Positions 18,102-26,788 are shown, counted from the stretch's first letter. The stretch: DNA of 35,692 nucleotides from Gammaproteobacteria bacterium RBG_16_51_14 (GCA_001802375.1 MGXK01000028.1:611-36302), one strand, 5' to 3'. Numbers and translations: made by a program. The notes: a model not told the origin generated them from the letters alone.

Positions 18102-18367
18102 TCGTTTTCCCCGAACCGATCCTGAATCAATTGTTCTATCGTATGGACGGCCTCATTCTCGTCGGCTCCCGAAGCAATGATATCGATAACAACTCCCTTG
18201 CCCGCAGCAAGCATCATCACTCCCATGATACTTTTGCCACTGACTTCCCTGCCGGCGCAGGAGATGTTGATCGCACTATTGAATCTGGATGCCACCTGTA
18301 CAAATTTCGCGGCCGCCCGCGCATGTAATCCCAGTTTATTAATGATGGTGACCGTTTTCTTTTGCAT
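18098..18367 (-). CDS. ptsH: Phosphocarrier protein HPr
   Basis: HPr is the small cytosolic phosphocarrier between EI and EIIA. It is 89 residues, with the EI-phosphorylated His15 (LGLHARAAAKF) and the regulatory Ser46 (GKSIMGVMML), the site modified by HPr kinase. Both sites are intact, which fits the hprK gene in the same operon. The gene overlaps the EIIA stop by one base (TAATG) and overlaps the ptsI start, so the three are tightly coupled. Confidence 0.97.
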   Translation of the reverse strand: MQKKTVTIINKLGLHARAAAKFVQVASRFNSAINISCAGREVSGKSIMGVMMLAAGKGVVIDIIASGADENEAVHTIEQLIQDRFGENE

Positions 18368-18765
18368 TAATTACCATTGCCCATATCAATAATGATACCG
18401 TCCCGGCCGCCGCTATAGGCCTTGCCTGCGAGTTCCTCCAGGCCAAGCGCTGGATAATTAAACACACGTATCAGCATCGACAGATTCAGACCGGTCACGA
18501 TACGTACATTGACAATTTCATGAAGTTGCCGGGCAATATTATTGGGTGTTGAACCAATCAGGTCAGTCAGTACCAGGACGCCGTCTCCCGTATCCAACTC
18601 CCTGGCGAGTTCGATTGCACTCCCCATAAATTCGTCAGGGGTGGTATCCCGGTCGGTTGTCAATAATTTAGTGTGCAGTGGACATGCGGCCATCATCAGG
18701 GTGGTGGTTCCGAGGATAGACGGGCCAATGCCATCGTGAGTGATGATCAGGATGCCGACGCTCAT
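18367..18765 (-). CDS. PTS mannose/fructose-family EIIA domain protein
   Basis: A 132-residue stand-alone EIIA of the mannose (EIIA-Man) fold. MSVGILIITHDGIG places the phospho-acceptor at His10. DTGDGVLVLTDLIGSTPNNIA (57-77) is the family's second motif, and VTGLNLSMLIRVF follows. It receives phosphate from HPr. In transport systems EIIA-Man feeds EIIB and EIIC/D, but none are present here, so the protein is probably a regulatory end point that reports the PEP state to partners. The stop overlaps ptsH, and the gene starts 3 bases after the rapZ stop. Confidence 0.93.
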   Translation of the reverse strand: MSVGILIITHDGIGPSILGTTTLMMAACPLHTKLLTTDRDTTPDEFMGSAIELARELDTGDGVLVLTDLIGSTPNNIARQLHEIVNVRIVTGLNLSMLIRVFNYPALGLEELAGKAYSGGRDGIIIDMGNGN

Positions 18766-18768
18766 GGG

Positions 18769-19638
18769 CTAGATGTCCCTGTGTCTGGCTGTGGCATGAA
18801 TCTCCTTCGTGCGGAAAAAAAACGCAAGCTGTTCGGCCATGTAAACAGAACGGTGCTGACCACCGGTACAGCCGATCGCGATGCTTAAATAGCTACGATT
18901 ATCCGCCTCGAAACGGGGCACCCATATTTCCAGAAAATATTTCAGATGATCCAGCATATCAGTTACCGTTTGCTGGCTTTTGAGAAAATCAATGATGGGT
19001 TCATCCTTTCCGGAATAGGGCCGCAGTGTTTTCTTCCAGTAGGGATTAGGCAGGCACCGTACGTCAAAAACAAAATCTGCGTCCCTCGGGATACCGTGTT
19101 TGTAACCAAAAGAGATGAATTGCAGGGACAGTGTGCCTGTGGGACGCCGGGTTATCCGCTCACGCACAAGATCACGCAATTCATGTAACAGTAAATGACT
19201 GGTATCGATACGCAGGTCGGCAATTTCGGACAGGATGCCCAGGATCTGCCGCTCCATGGCAATGGCGTCTGCCAGTGCGACGGTTCTTGATGACAGAGGA
19301 TGCTTGCGCCGTGTTTCACTGAACCGTTCGGTCAATACATCATCGTTGGCTTCCATGAAAACCAGTTCTGTTTTTACGTTTTGCCTGTTTAATGAAGCAA
19401 TCGATTTGGGCAGGGTGCTCAGGTTGTGTTCGGGATTGCGTGCATCAATGCCTATGGCTACCACACCGGGGAATGATGCTGCGGGATTGGCAAGTTGCCT
19501 TGCAAGCTCATCCAGCAAACTTACCGGCAGGTTGTCAATACAATAAATTGACTGATCTTCCAGCGTATTCAATACGACGGTTTTGCCTGAGCCTGATAAT
19601 CCACTGACTATGATTAAGCGTCGGCCCTGTTCATTCAT
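18769..19638 (-). CDS. rapZ: RNase adapter / nucleotide-binding protein RapZ
   Basis: RapZ (YvcJ family) binds nucleotides. In E. coli it steers RNase E to a small RNA controlling glucosamine-6-phosphate synthase. The 289-residue protein has Walker A GLSGSGKT (13-20), a kinase-like N-terminal domain, and the conserved C-terminal half with FGYKHGIPRDADFVFDVRCLPNP and GCTGGQHRSVYMAEQL (about 254-269), which in E. coli binds RNA and glucosamine-6-phosphate. The ATG overlaps the hprK stop (ATGA). Whether the GlmS circuit exists in this organism cannot be told from the window; the neighbouring LPS and peptidoglycan-recycling genes make an amino-sugar role plausible. Confidence 0.95.
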   Translation of the reverse strand: MNEQGRRLIIVSGLSGSGKTVVLNTLEDQSIYCIDNLPVSLLDELARQLANPAASFPGVVAIGIDARNPEHNLSTLPKSIASLNRQNVKTELVFMEANDDVLTERFSETRRKHPLSSRTVALADAIAMERQILGILSEIADLRIDTSHLLLHELRDLVRERITRRPTGTLSLQFISFGYKHGIPRDADFVFDVRCLPNPYWKKTLRPYSGKDEPIIDFLKSQQTVTDMLDHLKYFLEIWVPRFEADNRSYLSIAIGCTGGQHRSVYMAEQLAFFFRTKEIHATARHRDI

Positions 19639-20669
19639 CTGGACTCCCCCTGCTCAATCTGCCTTTGCTGCCGCCGGGCAAAGATTTCTGATGCGTTGTA
19701 GCCACTTATTCGCAACAGATGATTACGGGCGGCGCACTCTACAAGGATAGCCAGGTTACGTCCTGGCGCGACAGGGAGGGTAATTTCAGGTATGTCTATG
19801 TCCAGAATCTTTTGTGTCCGGTAGGTTCCTTCAAGGCGATCAATTTCCTGCAGATGCTCATCGTCCATAGGCTGAAGCTGGATAATCAGTTTCAGGTATT
19901 TACTTTTTATAATGGCGCTGTCACCGAATATTTCACGCACATTAATAATGCCCAGGCCGCGCACTTCAAGAAAATCCCTCAATCCCGGCGGGCATGTCCC
20001 ATTGATGATGTCCGGTGGTAATCTGGAAAATTGCGGGGCATCGTCCGCAATAAGACGATGTCCCCTTGAGATCAATTCAAGTGCCAGTTCGCTTTTCCCT
20101 ATGCCGCTTGGACCGGTAATCAGTACGCCGGTTGCCATCACCTCCATGTAAACACCATGCAGTGTTAACACATCGGAAAAAAGGTTCGCGAGGTAATAAT
20201 GCAGCGTGTCTGTGAGTTTGGTGCTTGACAAGGAAGATCTCAGCAGGGGCACGCTTTTTTCATTGCTTTTCTGTATCAGGGTGGCAGGAACTTCGCAGCC
20301 ATCGGCAATGATGATGCAGGCCGGTTTGCTTTTGAATAACCGTTTTAATGCATCCTGCCGTGAAATACTCCTCAGGCTTTCGAGGTAATGAATCTCCATG
20401 TTGCCGAGGATTTGTATCTGGTGCGGGTGAATAAGATTAAGATAGCCAACAAGCGATTTACCATCAGGCGCGCCTGATTTCTTTTTCTGATGTTTCCCCG
20501 ATTTACTGGGCGCCTCCCCAGCCCCTGATTTGGCTGTTTCAGGACTGACTGTTTCAGGGACTATCAGCTGATTAGCGCCATGACGTCCGGAAATCCAGTC
20601 AAGATCAAGCTTCTCTTTATGCGTAGTAAAGAGTTCTTCCGTTGTGATCTGGTTTATGGCCTTGGTCAT
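19635..20669 (-). CDS. hprK: HPr kinase/phosphorylase with inserted Lys/Ser-rich segment
   Basis: HprK phosphorylates HPr on Ser46 and reverses the reaction. The catalytic domain is clear: HGVYMEVMATGVLITG leading into Walker A GPSGIGKS (186-193), LIADDAPQF (207-215), and the HprK signature FLEVRGLGIINVREIFG (233-249), then the C-terminal part with PVAPGRNLAILVECAARNHLLR. The N-terminal domain is interrupted: after WISGRHGANQLI (residues 25-36) comes about 35 residues rich in Lys, Ser, Gly and Pro (37-72, containing KHQKKKSG) before SLVGYLNLIHPHQIQILG resumes the family alignment. That makes the protein 344 residues against the usual 310-320. The ribosome site is weak. It sits where ptsN is followed by hprK in related operons. 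Confidence 0.93.
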   Translation of the reverse strand: MTKAINQITTEELFTTHKEKLDLDWISGRHGANQLIVPETVSPETAKSGAGEAPSKSGKHQKKKSGAPDGKSLVGYLNLIHPHQIQILGNMEIHYLESLRSISRQDALKRLFKSKPACIIIADGCEVPATLIQKSNEKSVPLLRSSLSSTKLTDTLHYYLANLFSDVLTLHGVYMEVMATGVLITGPSGIGKSELALELISRGHRLIADDAPQFSRLPPDIINGTCPPGLRDFLEVRGLGIINVREIFGDSAIIKSKYLKLIIQLQPMDDEHLQEIDRLEGTYRTQKILDIDIPEITLPVAPGRNLAILVECAARNHLLRISGYNASEIFARRQQRQIEQGESR

Positions 20670-20675
20670 ACCGGA

Positions 20676-20831
20676 TCAACCAGCCAGTTCGTTACAGGGT
20701 GACCAGGGATTGGATGAAATCCTGATCCGGGCACTGAATTTCACAGCACAGTGCATGCCCGCAGGCCCGGACAGAATTTGCAGGTGCTCATCAGTTGATG
20801 GCCCAGGCGCGAGTATTTGCGATATCTGCAT
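20676..20831 (-). pseudogene. Possible vestige of ptsN between hpf and hprK
   Basis: In many gammaproteobacteria ptsN (EIIA-Ntr, about 150 residues) follows hpf. Here only about 210 bases separate hpf from hprK. They contain a 51-codon reading frame that starts MQISQILAPG, which is what a PtsN N-terminus looks like (typically M-x-(I/L)-S-x-(I/L)-L-x-P). After these ten residues nothing resembles PtsN, and no EIIA-Ntr phospho-His motif is present. It may be the decayed start of a deleted ptsN, a short unrelated peptide, or chance. Confidence 0.35.
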
Positions 20832-20880
20832 GCTACAGCAAACCCTGTTAAAAATTACTGTTCTTGTAATGGCCCGGCAA

Positions 20881-21207
20881 TCAGTCACTTCCCTGGTCTT
20901 TCAGGCTGCCGTCATTGCGGTGGTGATCCGTCAGTTTTTCCTTGTGTTTCTTGACCTGCCTGTCCAGCTTGTCGATCAGTTCATCTATCGCTGCATACAT
21001 GTCTTCATGTTCTGCATTGGCAAAAAGGTTGCCGCGGTTTACATGGACAGTTGCCTCTGCTTTCTGGCGTTCTTTCTCGATACTGAGAATAACGTGAATG
21101 TTCGTCATGTTATCAAAATGCCTTTCCAGTCGCTTGAATTTACTTTCGACATAGGACCTGAGAGCAGATGTGATATCTATATGATGACCTGTAAGGTTAA
21201 TATGCAT
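20881..21207 (-). CDS. hpf: Ribosome hibernation-promoting factor (short form)
   Basis: This sigma-54-modulation/YfiA-family protein binds the 30S decoding region in stationary phase and helps form inactive 100S ribosomes. It is 108 residues from the ATG at 21207, chosen because GGAG lies 6 bases upstream and the protein then begins MHINLTGHHIDITSALRSYV as the family does. Conserved features are the beta-alpha-beta fold, KFKRLERHFDN, EATVHVNRGNLFANAEHEDMYAAIDELIDKLDRQVKKHKEKLTDH, and a short polar tail. It lies 36 bases after rpoN, the common arrangement. Confidence 0.96.
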   Translation of the reverse strand: MHINLTGHHIDITSALRSYVESKFKRLERHFDNMTNIHVILSIEKERQKAEATVHVNRGNLFANAEHEDMYAAIDELIDKLDRQVKKHKEKLTDHHRNDGSLKDQGSD

Positions 21208-21243
21208 AGTACACTCCAATCCTGTTTTCTGGTTAGCAGCGCC

Positions 21244-22704
21244 TTAGACCAGGCGTTTTCTTTCGTTTGAAGGCGGTATTGCCATTGCTTCGCGGTATTT
21301 TGCAACTGTCCTGCGGGCGACATTAATTCCCTGTCCGGCCAGTATGCCGGCTAGTTTACTATCACTTAATGGTTTGATATGCGTCTCTTCAACAATCAGT
21401 TTTTTGATGATTGCCCGTATTGCTGTTGATGAACATGCACCACCATAATTGGTGCTGACATGACTTGAAAAGAAATACTTGAGTTCAAATATGCCACGCG
21501 GTGTGTGCATATACTTTCTGGTGGTTACTCTTGATATTGTTGATTCGTGCATTTCCAGTATTTCCGCGACATCGTGCAAAACCAGAGGTTTCATCGCTTC
21601 TTCCCCATATTCCAGAAATGCCCTTTGTTTTTCAACAATACAGGCGGCGACACGTAACAGGGTTTCACTGCGGCTCTGCAGGCTTTTTATAAACCAGCGG
21701 GCCTCCTGCAGGTGTGATTTCAGTGAAGTATTATCAGTGCTGTTGTCGGCGCGCCGGATCATGCCGGCATAGGTTTTGTTAATTCTCAGGCCGGGGATTA
21801 TGTCGGTGTTCAGCTCAACCTTCCATACATCGTTTGCCTTTTTTACGTATACATCAGGTATTACATACTCGGTCCGGGTCTCGTTGAGTTGCCCGCCTGG
21901 CCGCGGGTTTAAAGATTGTATCAGGGCGATGACATCCTGTAATTCATCAGTACTCAGTTTGCTGAGACGCATGAGCTGTTTGAAATCATGTGAAGCAAGC
22001 AGCTGCAAATGGTTTGCAATGAGGTATTTTGTTTCTTCCAGCCATGGCGTTTCCGGATCTAACTGGTCAAGTTGCAGTGTGAGGCATTCCTGCAGGTCCC
22101 GGGATGCAACACCGGCTGGTTCCATCATCTGGATGAGTCGTAAAACTGCTTCAACCTCATCGAGGCTGATATCCATATCATCACCGAGCGAATCCAGAAT
22201 ATCTGCAAGACTGCACGACAAATAACCGTCGTCGTCCAGAGAGTCGATAATGGTAACCGCGATTACCTTGTCTATGTCCGTCGTGGGTGTCAGGTTTAAT
22301 TGCCATAGAAGATGATCATGCAGGGTTTTATTCTGTGTCTCCTGATTTTCAAAACCGTTATATCCGGTGCTATCAGTCAATCTTGCGTAAGGGATATATA
22401 CGTCATAGATATCTTCCCATACGCTGTCGACAGGCAGATCTTCGGGTATGGTCGCGCCCTCCATCCCGGCCTCACCATTTATCTGATTTTCACCATCATT
22501 TTCAGGCGCGGCAGAACTTGTCGATTCGCTGTTGCCAGTCTCAATTTCAGGTTCATCCAGCTCCAGCAGCATGTTTGTTTCAAGCGCCTCCTGAATCTCG
22601 GTCTGTAATTCAAGATTGGAAAGCTGCAACAAGCGGATTGCTTGCTGCAACTGCGGGGTCATGGTCAGGTTTTGGCTTATTCTTAATTGTAATGAAGGCT
22701 TCAT
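21244..22704 (-). CDS. rpoN: RNA polymerase sigma-54 factor
   Basis: Sigma-54 directs RNA polymerase to -24/-12 promoters that need an enhancer-binding ATPase. The 486-residue protein has region I ([33 protein letters not shown], Gln- and Leu-rich), an acidic linker (about 50-105), the core-binding region, the helix-turn-helix near 380-400, and the RpoN box [12 protein letters not shown] (about 463-474). The start has an AGAG ribosome site 2 bases upstream, which is close. The 175-base gap before it (22705-22879) carries a 6-bp hairpin (22742-22758) and could hold an internal promoter. Confidence 0.98.
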   Translation of the reverse strand: MKPSLQLRISQNLTMTPQLQQAIRLLQLSNLELQTEIQEALETNMLLELDEPEIETGNSESTSSAAPENDGENQINGEAGMEGATIPEDLPVDSVWEDIYDVYIPYARLTDSTGYNGFENQETQNKTLHDHLLWQLNLTPTTDIDKVIAVTIIDSLDDDGYLSCSLADILDSLGDDMDISLDEVEAVLRLIQMMEPAGVASRDLQECLTLQLDQLDPETPWLEETKYLIANHLQLLASHDFKQLMRLSKLSTDELQDVIALIQSLNPRPGGQLNETRTEYVIPDVYVKKANDVWKVELNTDIIPGLRINKTYAGMIRRADNSTDNTSLKSHLQEARWFIKSLQSRSETLLRVAACIVEKQRAFLEYGEEAMKPLVLHDVAEILEMHESTISRVTTRKYMHTPRGIFELKYFFSSHVSTNYGGACSSTAIRAIIKKLIVEETHIKPLSDSKLAGILAGQGINVARRTVAKYREAMAIPPSNERKRLV

Positions 22705-22741
22705 GACTCTAAGTTTAACTCAAATCCTGATATTTGTAGGG

Positions 22742-22758
22742 GCTTGCCGGCAGCAAGC
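22742..22758. other. Hairpin in the rpoN leader
   Basis: GCTTGC-CGGCA-GCAAGC forms a 6-bp stem in the 175-base gap between lptB and rpoN, about 38 bases before the rpoN ATG on the minus strand. No T-tract follows on either strand. It may attenuate or stabilise the transcript; the role is unknown. Confidence 0.35.
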
Positions 22759-22879
22759 AATCCAGGCTGCTGCCCAATAATTAATGTTACACGGCGTAGA
22801 TATCCTGGTTTAGTCAAGCAAATGCAGTTCATGATTGTTTTCAGGCATTGGCCATTGCTAATCATCGAAACAATACTGG

Positions 22880-23605
22880 CTAAAGACTGAACTGATCGCC
22901 CAGGTAGACATCCCGAACATGGTCGTTGCCAAGTATCTGTTCTGCTGTCCCTTCAGCAATGATACGCCCGTCATTTACAATGTAGGCGCGATCACAGGTG
23001 CCCAGTGTTTCCCGGACATTGTGATCGGTAATGAGAATGCCGATACCATGATCGCTGAGATAATGGGTTATCCGCTGTATATCATTAATGGATATGGGAT
23101 CAATACCCGCGAAGGGCTCGTCCAGCAGGAGAAATTGTGGCTCGGAGGCCAGGGCGCGGGCAATTTCCACACGCCTGCGTTCACCGCCGGACAGGCTGAC
23201 TCCCAGATTGTCTCTCAGGTGAGTGATATGAAATTCCCGCAACAGGTTCTCCAGTCTTGTTTTTGCCCTTGCCGCATCGAGATGTGGCCGCGTCTCAAGG
23301 ATGGCCCTGATATTTTCTTCAACCGTCAGCTTGCGAAATACAGATGCTTCCTGTGGCAAGTAGCCAAGTCCCAGGCGGGAACGCTGGTCCATCGGCAGGT
23401 TGCTGATCTCGCGGTTATTCAGATGAATGGTGCCGTTGTCACACGGGATGAGACCAATAATCATGTAGAAACTGGTTGTTTTGCCTGCTCCATTGGGGCC
23501 GAGCAGGCCAACAATCTCACCGCTTTGTACTGATAAACTGACATCAGCAACGACCTTGCGTGATCGATATGATTTTGTCAGATGACGGACGGAAAGTACG
23601 CTCAT
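22880..23605 (-). CDS. lptB: LPS export ABC transporter ATP-binding protein
   Basis: LptB is the cytoplasmic ATPase that, with LptF and LptG, extracts LPS from the inner membrane. The 241 residues equal E. coli LptB. Visible motifs are Walker [15 protein letters not shown]-loop LPQEASVF, signature [15 protein letters not shown], Walker [14 protein letters not shown] and switch His in [13 protein letters not shown] set the start at the ATG at 23605 to match family length; a TTG at 23617 is possible but has poor ribosome-site spacing. It lies 54 bases after lptA. LptF and LptG are not in the window. Confidence 0.97.
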   Translation of the reverse strand: MSVLSVRHLTKSYRSRKVVADVSLSVQSGEIVGLLGPNGAGKTTSFYMIIGLIPCDNGTIHLNNREISNLPMDQRSRLGLGYLPQEASVFRKLTVEENIRAILETRPHLDAARAKTRLENLLREFHITHLRDNLGVSLSGGERRRVEIARALASEPQFLLLDEPFAGIDPISINDIQRITHYLSDHGIGILITDHNVRETLGTCDRAYIVNDGRIIAEGTAEQILGNDHVRDVYLGDQFSL

Positions 23606-23659
23606 GGTTTTTTGCAAGCCTGATTAGTGCAGGGCCTGTCTGAAAAAGTGGGTCCCGGA

Positions 23660-24220
23660 TTAATTATTTTGATCTGTATTTTTCTTTTTGCTCTTGATGG
23701 TGATTTTCACCCGGCTGTCCGCGTCTGATGGCGTGGACTTGCCACTTTCTTCTGTGGTTTTTGTTTTGCCTTTGGCCTTGACCTGGCTGAGCAGGGTGTC
23801 ATATTCGATGCGGTTACCACTGAAGCGCAGGCCTTCCTGCTTTACCTGGGCATTTTCGATCAGCACGATAAAACTCTTTGCTGCGTAATACTCCATGCGC
23901 AATGCCTCGGCTTCATCATAGATATCCTTGTTATCGGGCAACTGGCGATAGTGCGCCGGCTGACCTTCAACGATGACTGTGTCCAGCTCTTTATCCTGTT
24001 TGTATGTCACCGTCATGATATCGCCTGTTATGCGTATACTGCCTTGCGTTACAACAACATTGCCGCGGTAGATGGTTATGCCTTTTTTATCATCAAGCTC
24101 CGCGTTGTTTGCCTCGATTTCGATATCCTTATCCTTGTCTGTAGACAAGGCAATGGCATTGTCAAATGCAAGCAGAAATACGGCTGTCAGTACTAATCTA
24201 GATCTGTTTTTTTGGTTCAA
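23660..24220 (-). CDS. lptA: LPS transport periplasmic protein LptA
   Basis: LptA forms the periplasmic bridge that carries LPS between the two membranes. The 186-residue protein has a signal peptide (MNQKNRSRLVLTAVFLLAFDNAIA, cleavage near residue 24-25). Its OstA-type beta-jellyroll includes IEIEANNAELDDKKGITIYRGNVVVTQGSIRITGD, with the conserved YRGNVVVTQG. The C-terminus is a Lys/Ser-rich tail of about 35 residues. The start codon is TTG, supported by GAGGG five bases upstream; the first 23 bases overlap the lptC 3' end. Confidence 0.93.
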   Translation of the reverse strand: MNQKNRSRLVLTAVFLLAFDNAIALSTDKDKDIEIEANNAELDDKKGITIYRGNVVVTQGSIRITGDIMTVTYKQDKELDTVIVEGQPAHYRQLPDNKDIYDEAEALRMEYYAAKSFIVLIENAQVKQEGLRFSGNRIEYDTLLSQVKAKGKTKTTEESGKSTPSDADSRVKITIKSKKKNTDQNN

Positions 24221-24767
24221 TTTTCCCTCTCACATTACTTAAAAGTTCAATTCTTTCTTCCTGTAAATAGGCGCGCATACCCACGGATTTTACGGTACTT
24301 CGTTTGCCATTAATGGTTATTGGCTTGTCCGTCTCCGCATAATCCTGTTTCAGAAGGATTCGTGCATCGCTGGTAATTACCTCCAGTTTGAGCAGGCCTG
24401 CATTATCATTCTCCCTCAGATAGACATCCCCCGTCAGCAGGATAACCTCATTATCTGTTGTAACCCAGCCCTTGTCAGCTGTCACGATTACAGGAGGTTT
24501 GTCGTTACGATAGATCTCGAGTGTTGGCTCCAGTAATTCCGTTGTGTCGTCATCCTGATAGTGTGCCATATAATCAGCAAACAGTTTGTTTTTCGGGGTG
24601 CCATCCTGATTCATGGTCAGGGTGGTGAAATCTTCCATATAGTAATCCGGATCATGGGCCAGCGCGGCCGGCTGAATCCGTTCATGTTTACTCAGGTGGT
24701 TCAAAAACCAGGAACTGAAAACAAAAAGCAGGACCAGTACCAGTGCTGTTTTCCAACGTCCGGGCAT
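24198..24767 (-). CDS. lptC: LPS export ABC transporter periplasmic protein LptC
   Basis: LptC is a bitopic inner-membrane protein that passes LPS from LptBFG to LptA. It is 189 residues, with one membrane helix near the N-terminus (TALVLVLLFVFSSWFLNHL, about 7-25) and a periplasmic jellyroll including DFTTLTMNQDGTPKNKLFADYMAHY, VTADKGWVTTDNEVILLTGDVYL and a C-terminal VRGKIEPKK. It lies between kdsC and lptA. The 3' end contains the ribosome site and start codon of lptA. Confidence 0.93.
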   Translation of the reverse strand: MPGRWKTALVLVLLFVFSSWFLNHLSKHERIQPAALAHDPDYYMEDFTTLTMNQDGTPKNKLFADYMAHYQDDDTTELLEPTLEIYRNDKPPVIVTADKGWVTTDNEVILLTGDVYLRENDNAGLLKLEVITSDARILLKQDYAETDKPITINGKRSTVKSVGMRAYLQEERIELLSNVRGKIEPKKQI

Positions 24768-24812
24768 TTCAGGCGGAATTATCCGGTGGCCATACGCAAC
24801 AGGCGGCTGGCA

Positions 24813-25346
24813 TCATGAAGGCAGATAACGCCGGAACTGGTCTTCCAGGGTGCCATTCGCCTGCATGATCAGTTCACAGACTTCACGCACGGCGCCGTGC
24901 CCGCCGGGCTGGTTTGTTTTCCAGTCTGCCATTTCAATCACGACGGGATGGGCATCAGCGACGGCAACAGAAAACCCGACCCTTGACATGGCAGGCAGGT
25001 CGATAAGGTCATCTCCAACATAGGCAACTTCCCTGGCCAGGATATCCAGTTTTTCCAGCAGGTCATCCAGGGCACGACCCTTGTCCTCCTGGCCCTGATA
25101 AACATATTGGATACCGAGTGCGGACATACGTTCCGCAACGATTTTCGATGAGCGTGCGGTAATTACGGCGATTTGACAGCCGCTCTCGCGTAACATGACC
25201 AGTCCATGGCCATCCCGCGCGTGAAAGATCTTATACTCATCCCCGCTCTCGCCAAGTATGAGGCCGCCATCGGTCAGGACACCATCTACATCGAATATTA
25301 CGAGTTTGATTTGTGCAGCCTTGTCAAGCACGGCTTGTCTGTCCAT
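24813..25346 (-). CDS. kdsC: 3-deoxy-manno-octulosonate-8-phosphatase
   Basis: KdsC removes phosphate from Kdo-8-phosphate, the third step in making Kdo for the LPS inner core. The 177-residue protein is a C0-type HAD phosphatase. FDVDGVLTDG holds the nucleophile Asp19 and general acid Asp21, VITARSS is motif II, Lys in GQEDKGRAL is motif III, and YVGDDLIDLPAM is motif IV. There is no cap domain, as expected for this tetrameric enzyme. It starts 2 bases after the kdsD stop and precedes lptC. Confidence 0.96.
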   Translation of the reverse strand: MDRQAVLDKAAQIKLVIFDVDGVLTDGGLILGESGDEYKIFHARDGHGLVMLRESGCQIAVITARSSKIVAERMSALGIQYVYQGQEDKGRALDDLLEKLDILAREVAYVGDDLIDLPAMSRVGFSVAVADAHPVVIEMADWKTNQPGGHGAVREVCELIMQANGTLEDQFRRYLPS

Positions 25347-25348
25347 GC

Positions 25349-26365
25349 CTATACAACCCGGGCACGTAACAAATCATGCATATTGAGTACCCCGACCAGT
25401 TTCCTCTGATCATCCACCACCAGCAATGCATTAATCTTGTGTTTTTCCATTATGGCGAGTGCCGAGGCAGCGAGGCAGTCATGGGTGACGGTCTTGCAGT
25501 TCTCTGTCATGACATCGCCGACGATGGTTGTGTGAACATCCGCCCCGGAATCAAGCGAACGGCGCACATCGCCATCGGTAAAGATCCCGATTACATGACG
25601 GTCATGGTCAATGATGGCCACTGTCCCCAGCCCCTTTTGTGTCATCACGACCAGCGTTTTACTGAGCAGGGTGTCTTTTTGCACACAGGGCATTTCATCG
25701 CCGGTATGCATAATGTCGCCGACATGCAGCAGCAGGCGTCTGCCCATTGTGCCACCCGGGTGGGCCCGGGCAAAATCATCTGAACTGAAACCACGTGCCT
25801 CCAGCAGGGCAATGGCTATGGCATCACCCATCGCCAGTGCGGCGGTCGTGCTTGCCGTTGGTGCGAGGCCAAACGGGCAGGCCTCCTGGGCGACGCTGAC
25901 ATCAATGCACACAGTGGCGGCCTCGGCCAGAACTGAACCGGGATTACCCGTCAGGGCAATCAGGGGAATGTTAAGGCGTTTGATCATCGGCAGCAGGGTC
26001 ACAATTTCATCGGTCTCGCCGGAATTGGAAATAGCGATGACAACATCCTGGCTGGTGATCATGCCGAAGTCGCCATGACTGGCTTCGCCGGGATGGACAA
26101 AAAAGGCCGGTGTGCCTGTGCTGGCCAGGGTTGCCGCTATCTTGCTGCCAATGTGGCCGGATTTTCCCATGCCGGTCACGACGGTCCTGCCGGTGCAGGA
26201 GAGGATAGCCTGACAGGCGGCAACAAAGCGATCGTCAATCCTTGCCACGAGATCGGCAACGGCCTTCATCTCGGTAGTAATGACAGCACGACCGAGTTCA
26301 ATCATTTTATTGTTATCGAGACCGTTCTGTGGAAATTGCATTTTTGTTTGTCCCGTTGTCTTCAT
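25349..26365 (-). CDS. kdsD: D-arabinose-5-phosphate isomerase
   Basis: KdsD converts ribulose-5-phosphate to arabinose-5-phosphate, the first step to Kdo. It has a SIS sugar-isomerase domain (CTGRTVVTGMGKSGHIGSKIAATLASTG, HPGEASHGDFGMI, AISNSGETDEIVTLLP) and two C-terminal CBS domains (from about residue 215, ending VLNMHDLLRARVV). The start is uncertain: ATGs at 26365 and 26341 both fit, giving 338 or 330 residues, and neither has a strong ribosome site. It opens the long operon down to ptsI and is divergent from amgK. Confidence 0.95.
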   Translation of the reverse strand: MKTTGQTKMQFPQNGLDNNKMIELGRAVITTEMKAVADLVARIDDRFVAACQAILSCTGRTVVTGMGKSGHIGSKIAATLASTGTPAFFVHPGEASHGDFGMITSQDVVIAISNSGETDEIVTLLPMIKRLNIPLIALTGNPGSVLAEAATVCIDVSVAQEACPFGLAPTASTTAALAMGDAIAIALLEARGFSSDDFARAHPGGTMGRRLLLHVGDIMHTGDEMPCVQKDTLLSKTLVVMTQKGLGTVAIIDHDRHVIGIFTDGDVRRSLDSGADVHTTIVGDVMTENCKTVTHDCLAASALAIMEKHKINALLVVDDQRKLVGVLNMHDLLRARVV

Positions 26366-26691
26366 TGTGAATTCAGACTGCACCTCAGGGTGGTAAATAA
26401 CCGGCACGGACGGCCAATAGGACAGAATAACAGTGAACTCCCCTCAAGACGATTGAATCCGCCGAGAAAATAACCATCCACCCCGTCCAATGCCACAAGG
26501 CTATCATGACGGGAAAATCACGGGATAGTACTGTTTTATCAAGTCCAGATGGCCGGATCAGTACTGCTGCCTGCTATGTCCGGTAATTTGAGGGTATTTG
26601 AACCAATTAGATTGCCAATGGCAATGTCTGCCGTTATCTTGACTGCGCCGTGCACAGACAAGTCGGCACCGTCCACGAACAAGCACAGTCA

Positions 26692-26719
26692 ATTATAAAT
26701 AAAATCATTGAGTTATGAA
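26692..26719 (-). promoter_or_regulatory. Candidate promoter of the kdsD-ptsI operon
   Basis: On the minus strand TTCATA (26714-26719) and a perfect TATAAT (26692-26697) are spaced by 16 bases. This would give a leader of roughly 320 bases before kdsD, which is long, so a closer promoter may exist. Confidence 0.3.
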
Positions 26720-26758
26720 CAAGGGGCGGCTGCGAGTCCCGCTAACCGTCCGCATGGG

Positions 26759-26788
26759 TTGTTAATAATCCTGGTTTTTGCCGATAAT
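26759..26788 (+). promoter_or_regulatory. Candidate promoter of amgK-murU
   Basis: On the plus strand TTGTTA (26759-26764) and GATAAT (26783-26788) are spaced by 18 bases, about 100 bases before the amgK ATG. Both hexamers are imperfect. Confidence 0.35.

Noticed and set aside
22919-23533. 204-residue plus-strand frame
   Set aside because: Antisense to lptB; no motifs.
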